Shown: one piece after another, positions 1-8,313 of the stretch
How positions within the stretch are numbered: the stretch's first letter is position 1
Layout of the letters: each line of letters starts with the position of its first letter
DNA from: Gracilimonas sp.
Lineage (GTDB): Bacteria > Bacteroidota > Rhodothermia > Balneolales > Balneolaceae
Reading direction: 5' to 3'
Length of the DNA stretch: 64,000 nt
NCBI RefSeq assembly: GCF_040218225.1
Contig: NZ_JAVJQO010000003.1
Coordinates: 1 to 64,000 of the forward strand
Notes under the pieces: generated by a model
Told to the model about the DNA's origin: nothing
What the model saw: only the letters and a program-made list of their open reading frames with translations
Databases searched by the model: none
Position numbers and translations under genes: made by a program

Positions 1-43
1 GATTCATTTCTGGCGTAGTATTCTACACCATTCAACCCACCCC

Positions 44-137
44 GTCATCCCGTACGAAGCGTAGCGGAGATACGGGATCTCCTGTTCCAACTTGGGATGT
101 CAATCAAGGAGATCGCGGGTCTATGCCCGCGATGACT
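44..137. repeat. Palindromic intergenic repeat (REP/MITE-like)
   Basis: The gap downstream of the MscS gene holds nested inverted repeats. CCCGTA pairs with TACGGG, GATCTCC with GGAGATC, and ATCGCGGG with CCCGCGAT around a six-base loop. The outer ends read GTCATC and GATGAC. No ORF is present. This resembles the dispersed TCATCCCG-type palindromes common in bacterial intergenic DNA; it could also fold as a 3' hairpin for the MscS transcript. Confidence 0.55.
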
Positions 138-142
138 GTGAG

Positions 143-1198
143 TTAATCCCCTGTAATTTCCTGATGTAAAGTCTCATCTCGTATGATGTCCCGCTTTTTC
201 AGTTCAGTCAAGATTAACTCAGTAACATCGCTCTGAAATGGAAACTCATAACGGATATCGAGTACATATGCTTTTACTTTCAGCTTAATAACAAACCGCC
301 GTTCGTGCATCTCATTCTCTGTCATAATACTGATCGGTTTTTTCAGGAATACAAAGCGGGAAGCAATCACGGCTTTATAAGCTACTTCCTTCACCTCCTC
401 AACCGGGCATTCTGCAGGCAAAAAGATATTTGTAACCACCAGACAGTCTAAAGCGCCGGTATTGGCATTGGATACAGCCGTCCTGATAAGCTCTCCATTA
501 GGAATCGTGACTACGGAATCTCCCGGCGTCACAATGCGGCTTGAACGCAACCCAATTTGCTGCACTTCCCCATAATGATCGGCAAACTGTATTTTATCCC
601 CTACCTGAAATGGTCGGTCCAGAATCAGCATCACCCCGCCAAATAAATTTTTAAGCACATCCTGTGAAGCAAGCCCAACAGCAATACCTACTGAAGCCAT
701 CACCGTGATGATGGTAGCATAGGGTGGCTGAATAATTCCGGCGATCGCCACGTAAATAGCCAGGGTCCATAGCACCACCCGAATTATGGGAACCATCCGC
801 TTTATCCGGAGCCGGTATTTGGATATCCGTTCAGAAAAGTTACCCAAAATGGTACTAATGAATGATGTCACATAATAGGTGGCTATAAAAAACAGGATAA
901 TCATTATGATTTTTGGCCATGATATAACCTGTTCAAGCTGAGCTAAGGCCTGTTCAGCATCCCCTGATACAGAGGTGGAATCTCCTGAAAACCCGAACTG
1001 TTGCTCCAATTTTTTAGTGAGAGAATCAAGACGGGCTAACCGATCATTAACAAGCGAATCTACTTTTTGTGTTATCGTGGTATCCTGAACAGCAGAAGTA
1101 TCGGCAGCAGTGGAGTTCTGGCCAAATAAACTTCCTGCCCAGCTTATGTTGAGCGTCAACAGAACCAAAGGCATCAATATGTTTTTATGCATTCTCAT
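143..1198 (-). CDS. MscS-family mechanosensitive ion channel
   Basis: This is a small-conductance mechanosensitive channel that should release solutes across the cytoplasmic membrane under tension. A signal-like N-terminus (about residues 1-27) is followed by a roughly 60-residue polar segment, membrane helices from about residue 90, and the hallmark pore helix and beta domain at about 160-235. Visible motifs include SVGIAVGLASQDVLKNLFGG, LDRPFQVGDKI and VTIPNGEL. At 351 residues it is slightly longer than E. coli MscS because of the N-terminal extension. It starts 3 nt after the stop of the upstream ATPase gene, so the two are almost certainly cotranscribed. A second ATG two codons in is possible. 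The family call is firm; any regulation by the ATPase is inference. Confidence 0.9.
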   Translation of the reverse strand: MRMHKNILMPLVLLTLNISWAGSLFGQNSTAADTSAVQDTTITQKVDSLVNDRLARLDSLTKKLEQQFGFSGDSTSVSGDAEQALAQLEQVISWPKIIMIILFFIATYYVTSFISTILGNFSERISKYRLRIKRMVPIIRVVLWTLAIYVAIAGIIQPPYATIITVMASVGIAVGLASQDVLKNLFGGVMLILDRPFQVGDKIQFADHYGEVQQIGLRSSRIVTPGDSVVTIPNGELIRTAVSNANTGALDCLVVTNIFLPAECPVEEVKEVAYKAVIASRFVFLKKPISIMTENEMHERRFVIKLKVKAYVLDIRYEFPFQSDVTELILTELKKRDIIRDETLHQEITGD

Positions 1199-1201
1199 AT
1201 C

Positions 1202-4200
1202 TCAATGTATGTAATTTGCCTCTTTCAAAATCCGTACTACCTGCCGGTAAATCAGATGATTCAGCATATATCCATGCTCGGTTTTAAATAGAATAGAGCG
1301 GGATGTTAACCGCGACACCAGCAACTTGCTATCTCTGAAAGGTTGATGTAACACTTTTGAAAGATGTTCAGGCATCAGTGAGTCGTGTAATACAAAAGCC
1401 GCCAGGGCAAACAATTCAGAACTATCAAGTTCATCGATACGGCTAATGGCAGTGAAGTCGAACGGATTGATATAAAAGTGGGTATCGTCATATTCCCGAA
1501 TCGATCGTATCCAGAAAATCATAGCGATTGAAGCATTTCCTTCACTTAGTTTCGCCAGCTTTTCAAAGTATCGGTCTTTCAAATACTCTTGAGTCTTCTC
1601 CTCGTCGTCCATGAGCTTTCGGAAATTTCGGCTTTTTTTAGTGGCATCATCCGGCAAAAATATGAGCTGGTATCCACTTGCACGATGTCTCCTCAGGATC
1701 ATTTCCTCAATTTGTTGAGCGCTCAGGTTATCTGTTTCTGCAGCATGTGTAAAGTAATCTGCAATATTCAGCACCTTATCCAGGAACAACCATCCATATC
1801 TCGTGCTGCTGGCTATCCACATTATTTCCTTGTTGGTTTCTGAGATCAATAGTAGCAATTCCTCAATGGCTTCAAAACCTGAAATATTGCGGATATAGCA
1901 GTTTTGAATATTCTCCAGAATAATAACAACACGTTTTTTCTTTCTTTTTATAGCCGCGATAAGAGCTTCGGTATTCTCCGGCTCATCTATCTTTAAAGCG
2001 CCAGCAATTCGATCTGTAATTTCTTTGGGAGTCCAGATCGTGTCCTCAAAATTAATTTCGATAACATCGTGTTTGGTCAGCACTTCTTCCATCAGCAAAG
2101 TAACAAACAAGCTTTTTCCACTTCCTTTTTCACCCACAATGGCAAAGGTGGAAGGGAAATTATTCTGCCAAAGCTCATATCCTTTTTTGAATCTATCAAA
2201 TTGTTCCGGCTTGCGAATATAGAAACGCTCTTCTACTTCCTTATTAAAATCAAAAAGTCTTCGGTAAATAAATGGAAGGCTGGCGATTTGTTCATCTGTT
2301 TCAGAAAGAAAAGTAGCGAGATCTGTTTTATCCCCTTCCAGCTTTTCTTTTTCTGCAAAACCCAGAAACTTGCGTATTACCTCAACATAGTGTTTGATCT
2401 TTTTCCAGATGAAACGGCCAAACAACTCCGCTTTTTCAGAAATTCTGGCCCACCACACCTGGAGCTTGGTTTTCCAGTCAACAGCTGCCTGTTTAGCTTT
2501 ATATTCGGCGCCGGCAAGACGGACTTCATTCACATCTTGTTTTTCGAGCAGCATAGCCAGCTTTACAAAAGCTGCCTTACGTTTTTCATCCAGTTTTTCT
2601 TCCAGCGACTCTCGTTTTTCCCGAACATTGCCCTGTAGCTCTTCCAGTTTGGTTTTGGCACGCTCCAAGCCCTCCCGGGCTACCTGAATGGGTTCTTCTT
2701 CATCCGATTTTTTGACCTCATCTGCAATTTCAAGGTTGGTGTAAATAATCTCAGAGATTTCCTGAATATCCACGAGAGTCTCCATCAGAAACTGTTCGGG
2801 CTTAATCTCTTTTGGCATGAATTCTTTGGCCAGGTTATTACTGATTACCCGTTGAACCAAACTCTGCCATTCAACCTGCTCAAACTCATATACCGGAGGA
2901 AGCTGAGTCAAATCCAGCTTTTCGATGAGGATTGCCTTCTCAGGTTGTTCTTTCGTCCATTCGGGAATCGCAGAAGTAAACCGGTCAAGCTTTGTACTCA
3001 AAGTCACATCTTCGGTAGCCTCCCGAATAGACTTGAGCATCTGCTGATCTATAAATTCATTCATCTTTTCCCGATGATCGCTGCTAAGCTCCCGCACCTG
3101 TTTCAAAGAGCGGTTTTCGGAATCATCAAAAATCGAGATCGCTTCTTCCAGCTGTTTCATCAGCTCAACAGAAGGAGATTCGATCTGATCTGCAAAAAAC
3201 TCATCGATTGAATCACCAAATCCTCCCGTTCGGTCCTCAACCATTTCGTTCAGGTTTATGAAACTCATGGATAGAAACACACGATTTACCAGCACACTCA
3301 GAAGTTCATCCCACGTTTTTCGATCATTCTGTCTTCGGGTTTGAATGCTATTTTGCCTGTGAATAATTTTCGTTTTGGTATACTCACTTTCTGAACGTTC
3401 GACGGTACCTGTCAGAGAAATCGCACGTTCAATCTCATCCTTTATCGTTTTTAGAAATTCGTCAAGTTTCCTGGTTTGAGTGGATTTTATATCCGCCACT
3501 CGTTTCAGGGTTTCCTCAAAAAACACCTCTATGTCATGCTGATTAGGAGTGATTTCAGCTGGCTCTGCGGTTACAGCTTCTTCGCCCTCCCCTGCAGGAA
3601 GTTCATCAAAAGTGATTAGTCCACTGGAATGCAGCGTCCATGCATCTGCTTCCATCAATACTTCGGCTTTCAATTTCTGAATATCATGTTTCCACTCACG
3701 GCTCCACCGGTCAAGCTTCAGAAGATGAGTTCTGACAATATACTGGAGTGGAATTTTTTGTTTCCAGACGTGTGCCGATTGTGCTGATCTTCCAAAAATC
3801 TTTCTCACACCATTTGCTACAGTATTCAGTCCCCGCTGGACTCCTCTGGAAGACCGTTTTATAATCTTCCTTCCTTTCATTAAACCAGTATCGTCAGGCT
3901 GTGACTGAAATCGGTTCTCTTCCTGGGGTAAAATAACATGGGCTTCAATGTCCGAAATAACAGGCCGTAAATCTTCCAGCCACTCTATTCTTTCATTTTT
4001 TTGGTTTTCAGCTTTTTCATCCTCTGTATCAGCTGGAAGTTCGGTCCGTATTTTCTCTGCAAAATCCTTAAGTGATTTTGCTGTTTGTTCAGCTTTGACC
4101 CCTGACTGAGACTCTTTGAGTAAAGCTTCCAGCTGCTCGACTTCCATATTCAGCCTGTTCTTCATCAAGTCCTTCACTTTAGAAAGCCATGTATGCTGGA

Positions 4201-4240
4201 GCTGATTTAAAATTTTTTCCCTGGAATAATCGGATTGCAT
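1202..4240 (-). CDS. Large coiled-coil P-loop (AAA/STAND-like) ATPase of unknown function
   Basis: I do not recognise this 1012-residue protein as a named family. Residues 1 to about 690 are charged and helix-rich with several likely coiled coils (strongest about 520-580) and no convincing membrane helix. A compact ATPase module follows. It has a Walker A motif GEKGSGKS at about 701-708, a hydrophobic Walker B-like strand VVIILENIQ at about 768-776, and a sensor-like strand ending in ASSTRYGW. The last 120 residues look like a winged-helix lid of the kind found C-terminal to AAA+ or STAND ATPases. It lies directly upstream of the MscS gene with 3 nt between them. A role in sensing or gating at the membrane is plausible but unproven. 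It could also be a signalling or defence NTPase. Confidence 0.7.
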   Translation of the reverse strand: MQSDYSREKILNQLQHTWLSKVKDLMKNRLNMEVEQLEALLKESQSGVKAEQTAKSLKDFAEKIRTELPADTEDEKAENQKNERIEWLEDLRPVISDIEAHVILPQEENRFQSQPDDTGLMKGRKIIKRSSRGVQRGLNTVANGVRKIFGRSAQSAHVWKQKIPLQYIVRTHLLKLDRWSREWKHDIQKLKAEVLMEADAWTLHSSGLITFDELPAGEGEEAVTAEPAEITPNQHDIEVFFEETLKRVADIKSTQTRKLDEFLKTIKDEIERAISLTGTVERSESEYTKTKIIHRQNSIQTRRQNDRKTWDELLSVLVNRVFLSMSFINLNEMVEDRTGGFGDSIDEFFADQIESPSVELMKQLEEAISIFDDSENRSLKQVRELSSDHREKMNEFIDQQMLKSIREATEDVTLSTKLDRFTSAIPEWTKEQPEKAILIEKLDLTQLPPVYEFEQVEWQSLVQRVISNNLAKEFMPKEIKPEQFLMETLVDIQEISEIIYTNLEIADEVKKSDEEEPIQVAREGLERAKTKLEELQGNVREKRESLEEKLDEKRKAAFVKLAMLLEKQDVNEVRLAGAEYKAKQAAVDWKTKLQVWWARISEKAELFGRFIWKKIKHYVEVIRKFLGFAEKEKLEGDKTDLATFLSETDEQIASLPFIYRRLFDFNKEVEERFYIRKPEQFDRFKKGYELWQNNFPSTFAIVGEKGSGKSLFVTLLMEEVLTKHDVIEINFEDTIWTPKEITDRIAGALKIDEPENTEALIAAIKRKKKRVVIILENIQNCYIRNISGFEAIEELLLLISETNKEIMWIASSTRYGWLFLDKVLNIADYFTHAAETDNLSAQQIEEMILRRHRASGYQLIFLPDDATKKSRNFRKLMDDEEKTQEYLKDRYFEKLAKLSEGNASIAMIFWIRSIREYDDTHFYINPFDFTAISRIDELDSSELFALAAFVLHDSLMPEHLSKVLHQPFRDSKLLVSRLTSRSILFKTEHGYMLNHLIYRQVVRILKEANYIH

Positions 4241-4453
4241 GTATATAAAATCGATTTCTTAGTGCTTCTGAAACTGCACTCTTTTAAATAAACAACAAAT
4301 TATTAATTCTGTTGGCCGAAAGTATCATTAAAACAATATTTCTCCACTTTATCCTTTTTTCAGAACTCTTTCAATGGTTTAGAGAATATCTTACATTAAA
4401 TGCATCATCTACAAAGGCAAATGACTTACCGAAATCATAACTCCGGCTTCAAT

Positions 4454-5710
4454 ATGCGCATATCTCATATTTACAGAGCGCTACCATTGTTGTTTTTATT
4501 TCTTTTTTCTTTCGCCAGCAGCTTTGCCCAGACGCAGCTTCACAGGGTTTCGAACACTGCTCGCAGCGATGGCTTGGGATATGTAGTTCGATATCACCTT
4601 ACCGCACCGGTTGATTCTTTTGACATTCTTCAGCCAGCTCCCGATCTCATTCAGATGGTTTTATACGACGAAGAAATGGATACCACCGGACTTCAGCTGC
4701 CTGAACAAAGTGAAAAATTAAAGGAAGTTCGCCTCTATAAGCTCAACTATGGATATGGAGTAGACATTTATCTTTCGGATGATGCCCATTATAAGTCCAA
4801 AGCTTACCTCGATCAAAACGGGAAAGATATTTTAGTAAACCTCGAAGTGGCAGATCAGCGTGAGGTTGAGCGATACTCCCAGCAATTTCTGGCCCGTAAC
4901 TGGTACGAGGAAATTGTAGATGAAAGCGCACTTGAAGTATTACCTCCTGACACTGCGCCAAGAAATGATTTTTACTACGATGTAAAAGATAAACTACGCT
5001 TTGATAAAATTGTCATCGATCCCGGACACGGCGGATGGGATCCTGGTTCTATTGGTTATAAAGGAGTCAAGGAAAAAGAAATTACTCTTGCAGTTGCTAA
5101 AAAACTGGGCGCATATATTAATGAACACCTCCCGGATGTAGAAGTGGTGTACACCCGTACCGATGACTCATATCTTGGCTTGGCTGAGTTGGGTCACTTT
5201 GCGAATCTTGCAGAAGCAGATTTATATGTATCCATCCATTGTAATTCATATAGAAATCAATATGTACGGGGAGCTGAAGTTTATTTTCTCGGACTGCATA
5301 AAAGTGATGCCTCTTTCGAGGTTATGAAACGTGAGAACAGTGTATTCAAAAATGAAACAGATAAAGAACTTACTGAAGAAGATTTGCTTGTTTATGAATT
5401 GGCACACAGCGGCTACATTGCCACAAGTGAAAAAATAGCCTACATGATTGAAGATCAGTTCAAAAACCGGGCGCAGCGAAAATCACGGGGTGTGAAACAA
5501 GCTGGGTTCCAAGTGCTTTTTGAAGCATCCATGCCCGCCGTTTTGGTTGAGCTTGGGTTTATCACCAATCCGGCCGAACAACGGTTTCTTACCAGCGATT
5601 ACGGCCAAAGTATAATGGCTTCGGCTATGTTTAGAGCCATACGCGATTACAAAGCCGAATACGACCAAAAACAGGCGTACAATACTACTTCATCTTCTAA
5701 CCAAAAATAA
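4454..5710 (+). CDS. N-acetylmuramoyl-L-alanine amidase (Amidase_3), secreted
   Basis: This is a zinc-dependent peptidoglycan amidase that cleaves the bond between MurNAc and the stem peptide, acting in the periplasm. I chose the ATG at 4454 because it gives a clean signal peptide (MRISHIYRALPLLF, then a cleavage site near SFAQ). An in-frame ATG at 4400 would add 18 polar residues. Residues about 25-145 form a beta-rich AMIN-like region. The catalytic domain follows, with PGHGG at about 190-194 (zinc His), the SIHCNS motif (zinc His) and VLVELGFITN near the end (catalytic Glu). Cell-separation or wall-turnover amidases of the AmiC type have this layout. The stop is 2 nt before uridine kinase. 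Confidence 0.92.
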   Translation: MRISHIYRALPLLFLFLFSFASSFAQTQLHRVSNTARSDGLGYVVRYHLTAPVDSFDILQPAPDLIQMVLYDEEMDTTGLQLPEQSEKLKEVRLYKLNYGYGVDIYLSDDAHYKSKAYLDQNGKDILVNLEVADQREVERYSQQFLARNWYEEIVDESALEVLPPDTAPRNDFYYDVKDKLRFDKIVIDPGHGGWDPGSIGYKGVKEKEITLAVAKKLGAYINEHLPDVEVVYTRTDDSYLGLAELGHFANLAEADLYVSIHCNSYRNQYVRGAEVYFLGLHKSDASFEVMKRENSVFKNETDKELTEEDLLVYELAHSGYIATSEKIAYMIEDQFKNRAQRKSRGVKQAGFQVLFEASMPAVLVELGFITNPAEQRFLTSDYGQSIMASAMFRAIRDYKAEYDQKQAYNTTSSSNQK

Positions 5711-5712
5711 GC

Positions 5713-6336
5713 ATGTCTTCCAAGCCATTAGTTATTGGAGTTGCCGGAGGAAGCGGCTCGGGCAAAACCACGGTTATCAATTATATCTGCAAGGAATTTG
5801 CCAAAGATAACATCCTGCGGCTTGAGCACGACTCCTACTACCGGGAACTGGATCACCTTCCTTTTGAAGAACGTGTAAAACAGAATTTTGACCACCCGGC
5901 TTCCCTCGAAACCGAGCTCATGATCCGGCATATAAAAGCACTGATGGAAGGTTATCCCGTAGAAGTTCCGGTTTATGATTTCGAGAAGCACACCCGAAAA
6001 GATGAAACCATCACGGCTACACCCTCAAAAGTCATTCTCATTGATGGTATCCTGATTTTTTCTGAGCCTGATCTGTTAAACCTGATGGATGTGAAAATTT
6101 TCGTGGATACTGATGACGATGTCCGTCTTCTGCGCCGGCTCAAAAGAGATATTCAGGAAAGGGGCCGTTCTGTAGACGGGGTGCTAACACAGTATGAAAA
6201 GTTCGTGCGCCCCATGCACCTTGAGTTCGTGGAGCCCAGCAAGCGATATGCAGATATTATTATCCCGCGTGGCGGAAAAAATAAAGTAGCCCTCGAAATG
6301 GTTTCTGCACTTATCAGTGGCAAGATGAATGGGTAA
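5713..6336 (+). CDS. udk: Uridine kinase
   Basis: This enzyme phosphorylates uridine and cytidine with ATP or GTP in the pyrimidine salvage pathway, in the cytoplasm. The 207-residue length matches the family. The P-loop GVAGGSGSGKTTV lies at about residues 9-21. It is followed by EHDSYYR and by NFDHPASLE, which are typical substrate-binding elements of uridine kinase. The RRLKRDIQERGR lid segment also fits. It begins 2 nt after the amidase stop and is probably cotranscribed with it. It converges on coaX with 15 nt between. Confidence 0.95.
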   Translation: MSSKPLVIGVAGGSGSGKTTVINYICKEFAKDNILRLEHDSYYRELDHLPFEERVKQNFDHPASLETELMIRHIKALMEGYPVEVPVYDFEKHTRKDETITATPSKVILIDGILIFSEPDLLNLMDVKIFVDTDDDVRLLRRLKRDIQERGRSVDGVLTQYEKFVRPMHLEFVEPSKRYADIIIPRGGKNKVALEMVSALISGKMNG

Positions 6337-6351
6337 ATAGTTCTACATTCG

Positions 6352-7113
6352 TTATTCGATGTTCCTTTTTCGGCGTTCCAATAACTTCATTCCATCAAAC
6401 ACGAGAAATGGCCTGACTTTGGATTCCCCGCTTATCAGTTGCCTGATTGATTGAGCATCTCCTCCGGTTATAAACAATTCGAAAGGACCGAATTCCTCTT
6501 CATATTTTTGAAGAATCCCTTCAATGGCCATCTGATAAAATCCTGCCTGCCCCCATTTCAATGAATCAACCGTACTTTTTCCGGGCCAGATTTCAGGAAT
6601 TTCTATCTCTACACCCGGCAATGCAGGAGCTTTTTGCGGCAAAATTTCAGTGAATGAAGATAATCCCGGAGCAATCAATCCCCCATGATATACACTCTCC
6701 TGATCCATGAAATCAATAGTCAACGCGGTACCAGCATCAATCACTACCACCGAACCATTCGTTTGATTGGTAGCTCCGTAGCATGCTAAAAACCGATCTA
6801 TTCCCAGGGTTTCGGTAGTCTGATAATCAAGTAATTCACGGGGAATGTCGTCTGTACTTAGCTCAACCAGTTTGACATGACTCAATTCTTTGCGTATTGC
6901 ATCCTGTACGTCCTTCCGTACGCTCGCCAATACTATATGTGAAAAAGACTCAGGATGCTCATCAATCCAGTGCACAAGCTCGGATGCGGTGTAGTTCTTC
7001 CTGGCATGAATGGCTTCCCAGTTCACTCCGTTTTTGTATGCACCTTTAATAGATGAATTTCCGGCATCCAGATACAGAGCTTTTTTTGATGAATTGGAAT
7101 CGATTTTGCTCAT
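6352..7113 (-). CDS. coaX: Type III pantothenate kinase
   Basis: This is the first committed step of coenzyme A synthesis, the phosphorylation of pantothenate. The type III family belongs to the ASKHA fold rather than the P-loop type. The phosphate-binding motif YLDAGNSSIKG is at about residues 14-24. The GIDRFLACYGA segment and VVIDAGTALTIDF match the two central CoaX motifs. At 253 residues it is the normal size. Other CoA and pantothenate genes in the window are coaBC (44.7 kb) and panB (49.5 kb). It is divergent from the SDR gene, so the 51-bp gap must hold promoters for both. Confidence 0.93.
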   Translation of the reverse strand: MSKIDSNSSKKALYLDAGNSSIKGAYKNGVNWEAIHARKNYTASELVHWIDEHPESFSHIVLASVRKDVQDAIRKELSHVKLVELSTDDIPRELLDYQTTETLGIDRFLACYGATNQTNGSVVVIDAGTALTIDFMDQESVYHGGLIAPGLSSFTEILPQKAPALPGVEIEIPEIWPGKSTVDSLKWGQAGFYQMAIEGILQKYEEEFGPFELFITGGDAQSIRQLISGESKVRPFLVFDGMKLLERRKRNIE

Positions 7114-7164
7114 CTTTTTGTAGTACTTTTAACAATTGAATGTAAACAAAATACCACTTTTACC

Positions 7165-7884
7165 ATGAATCTTGATTCTAAAGTCGCCATCGTAACCGGA
7201 GCCAGCAGCGGTATTGGAGCAGAGTTTTGCAAAATGCTGATTGAAAACGGAACCGAAGTGTATGGACTTGCGCGCAGAGTTGATAAACTGAATAAGCTTC
7301 AAAAATCTTTGGGTGATAAATTTCACCCGGTTAAAATGGATATCACAAATCCTGATGACCTTGAAGAATGGGTGAATGATACTTTTAATTTGAATCACCT
7401 GCCGGATATACTGATCAACAATGCCGGAGTGATGTATTCTGCCAACGTGGATGACCTTTCCATGGATGAGTGGCATACCATGATCAATGTTAACCTGAAT
7501 GGGATTTTTTACCTCACACGCCTGATCGTCCCGCTGATGAAAAACAATGAAAATACCTGCCATATTATCAATATTTCTTCTATTGCCGGATTATTAGGAA
7601 ACCCAACCATTTCAGGATATAACGCCAGTAAGTTTGGGGTACGTGGATTTAGTGAGGCTTTATTTAAAGAACTTCGTTATGATAGCATCAAAGTTACCTG
7701 CGTTTTCCCGGGCTCTATAAACACCGACCTGTTTGATAAAATTGATGGTATAGAGAATCATCCCAACATGATGAAAACCACCGATATTTCAAGTACTGTG
7801 AAGTTCCTGCTCGAAACAGATGATAACTTCCTGATTAATGAAATCACCATGCGCCCTCTTAACCCTAAAGATCCTACCAATTAA
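7165..7884 (+). CDS. SDR-family oxidoreductase
   Basis: This is a classical short-chain dehydrogenase/reductase of 239 residues using NAD(P)H. It shows the cofactor motif VTGASSGIG at about residues 10-18, the structural NNAG motif, a catalytic Ser in the ISSIAG segment and the Y152-N-A-S-K156 active site. ARRVDK after the second strand suggests NADP preference. The substrate cannot be read from sequence; similar proteins are annotated as serine or 3-hydroxy acid dehydrogenases. The stop is 3 nt before a DUF4296 lipoprotein gene, so the two form a small transcription unit. Confidence 0.9.
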   Translation: MNLDSKVAIVTGASSGIGAEFCKMLIENGTEVYGLARRVDKLNKLQKSLGDKFHPVKMDITNPDDLEEWVNDTFNLNHLPDILINNAGVMYSANVDDLSMDEWHTMINVNLNGIFYLTRLIVPLMKNNENTCHIINISSIAGLLGNPTISGYNASKFGVRGFSEALFKELRYDSIKVTCVFPGSINTDLFDKIDGIENHPNMMKTTDISSTVKFLLETDDNFLINEITMRPLNPKDPTN

Positions 7885-7887
7885 GGA

Positions 7888-8277
7888 ATGAAAACTCCTT
7901 TTAAACAAGCTGCTTGCTTTCTTTTTTTAGTAGTAACTGTATTTGGTTGTCTGGGCCCTGAGGAAACTCCCAAACCCGACAACCTTATCGATGAACAAAA
8001 CTACATCGATCTCTTGATTGAGATGCAGCACATCTCGACTTATCGGGATGCCCGAATAGAAGATGTGAATGCCGATTCTTTAAAATCTTTGATATACAAT
8101 AAGTTTAACATTACCGAAGAACAGTTTTTAGCCACTCATGAATACTATCAAAAGCAGGTAGATCGACAAATAAAACGGGTTAATGAAGCCATTCGTCAAC
8201 TTGAAAATGAAGAGCAATACATTCAGGCTCACATCGATTCCGTAAAAGCAGCCAGAAGGGATTCAACTGAGAAATAG
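7888..8277 (+). CDS. DUF4296 domain lipoprotein
   Basis: This is a small secreted lipoprotein of a family typical of Bacteroidota and relatives, with unknown function. The N-terminus is a lipoprotein signal peptide with a lipobox ending FGC at about residue 21. The characteristic DUF4296 region follows: an acidic helix with the ILIEMQHI-like segment (here LIDEQNYIDLLIEMQHI) and a downstream FNITEEQFLATHEYYQ stretch. The C-terminus is a charged helix. It follows the SDR gene by 3 nt and ends in a hairpin terminator. Confidence 0.85.
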   Translation: MKTPFKQAACFLFLVVTVFGCLGPEETPKPDNLIDEQNYIDLLIEMQHISTYRDARIEDVNADSLKSLIYNKFNITEEQFLATHEYYQKQVDRQIKRVNEAIRQLENEEQYIQAHIDSVKAARRDSTEK

Positions 8278-8282
8278 ATTTC

Positions 8283-8313
8283 AGAGGATGGGTTCTCCTA
8301 AAATCCATCCTCT
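8283..8313. terminator. Hairpin terminator between convergent genes
   Basis: AGAGGATGG (8283-8291) pairs perfectly with CCATCCTCT (8305-8313) around a 13-base loop. TATATTTT follows on the plus strand. It separates the DUF4296 gene from recQ, whose stop codon begins at the last stem base, and could serve both strands. Confidence 0.65.

Noticed and set aside
2069-3211. Plus-strand open frames opposite the large ATPase gene.
   Set aside because: They lie entirely antisense to a long, well-formed gene with a clear P-loop, and their translations show no domain.
7129-7563. A minus-strand 144-codon frame opposite the SDR gene.
   Set aside because: The SDR reading frame holds all catalytic motifs; the antisense frame has none and starts and ends arbitrarily.
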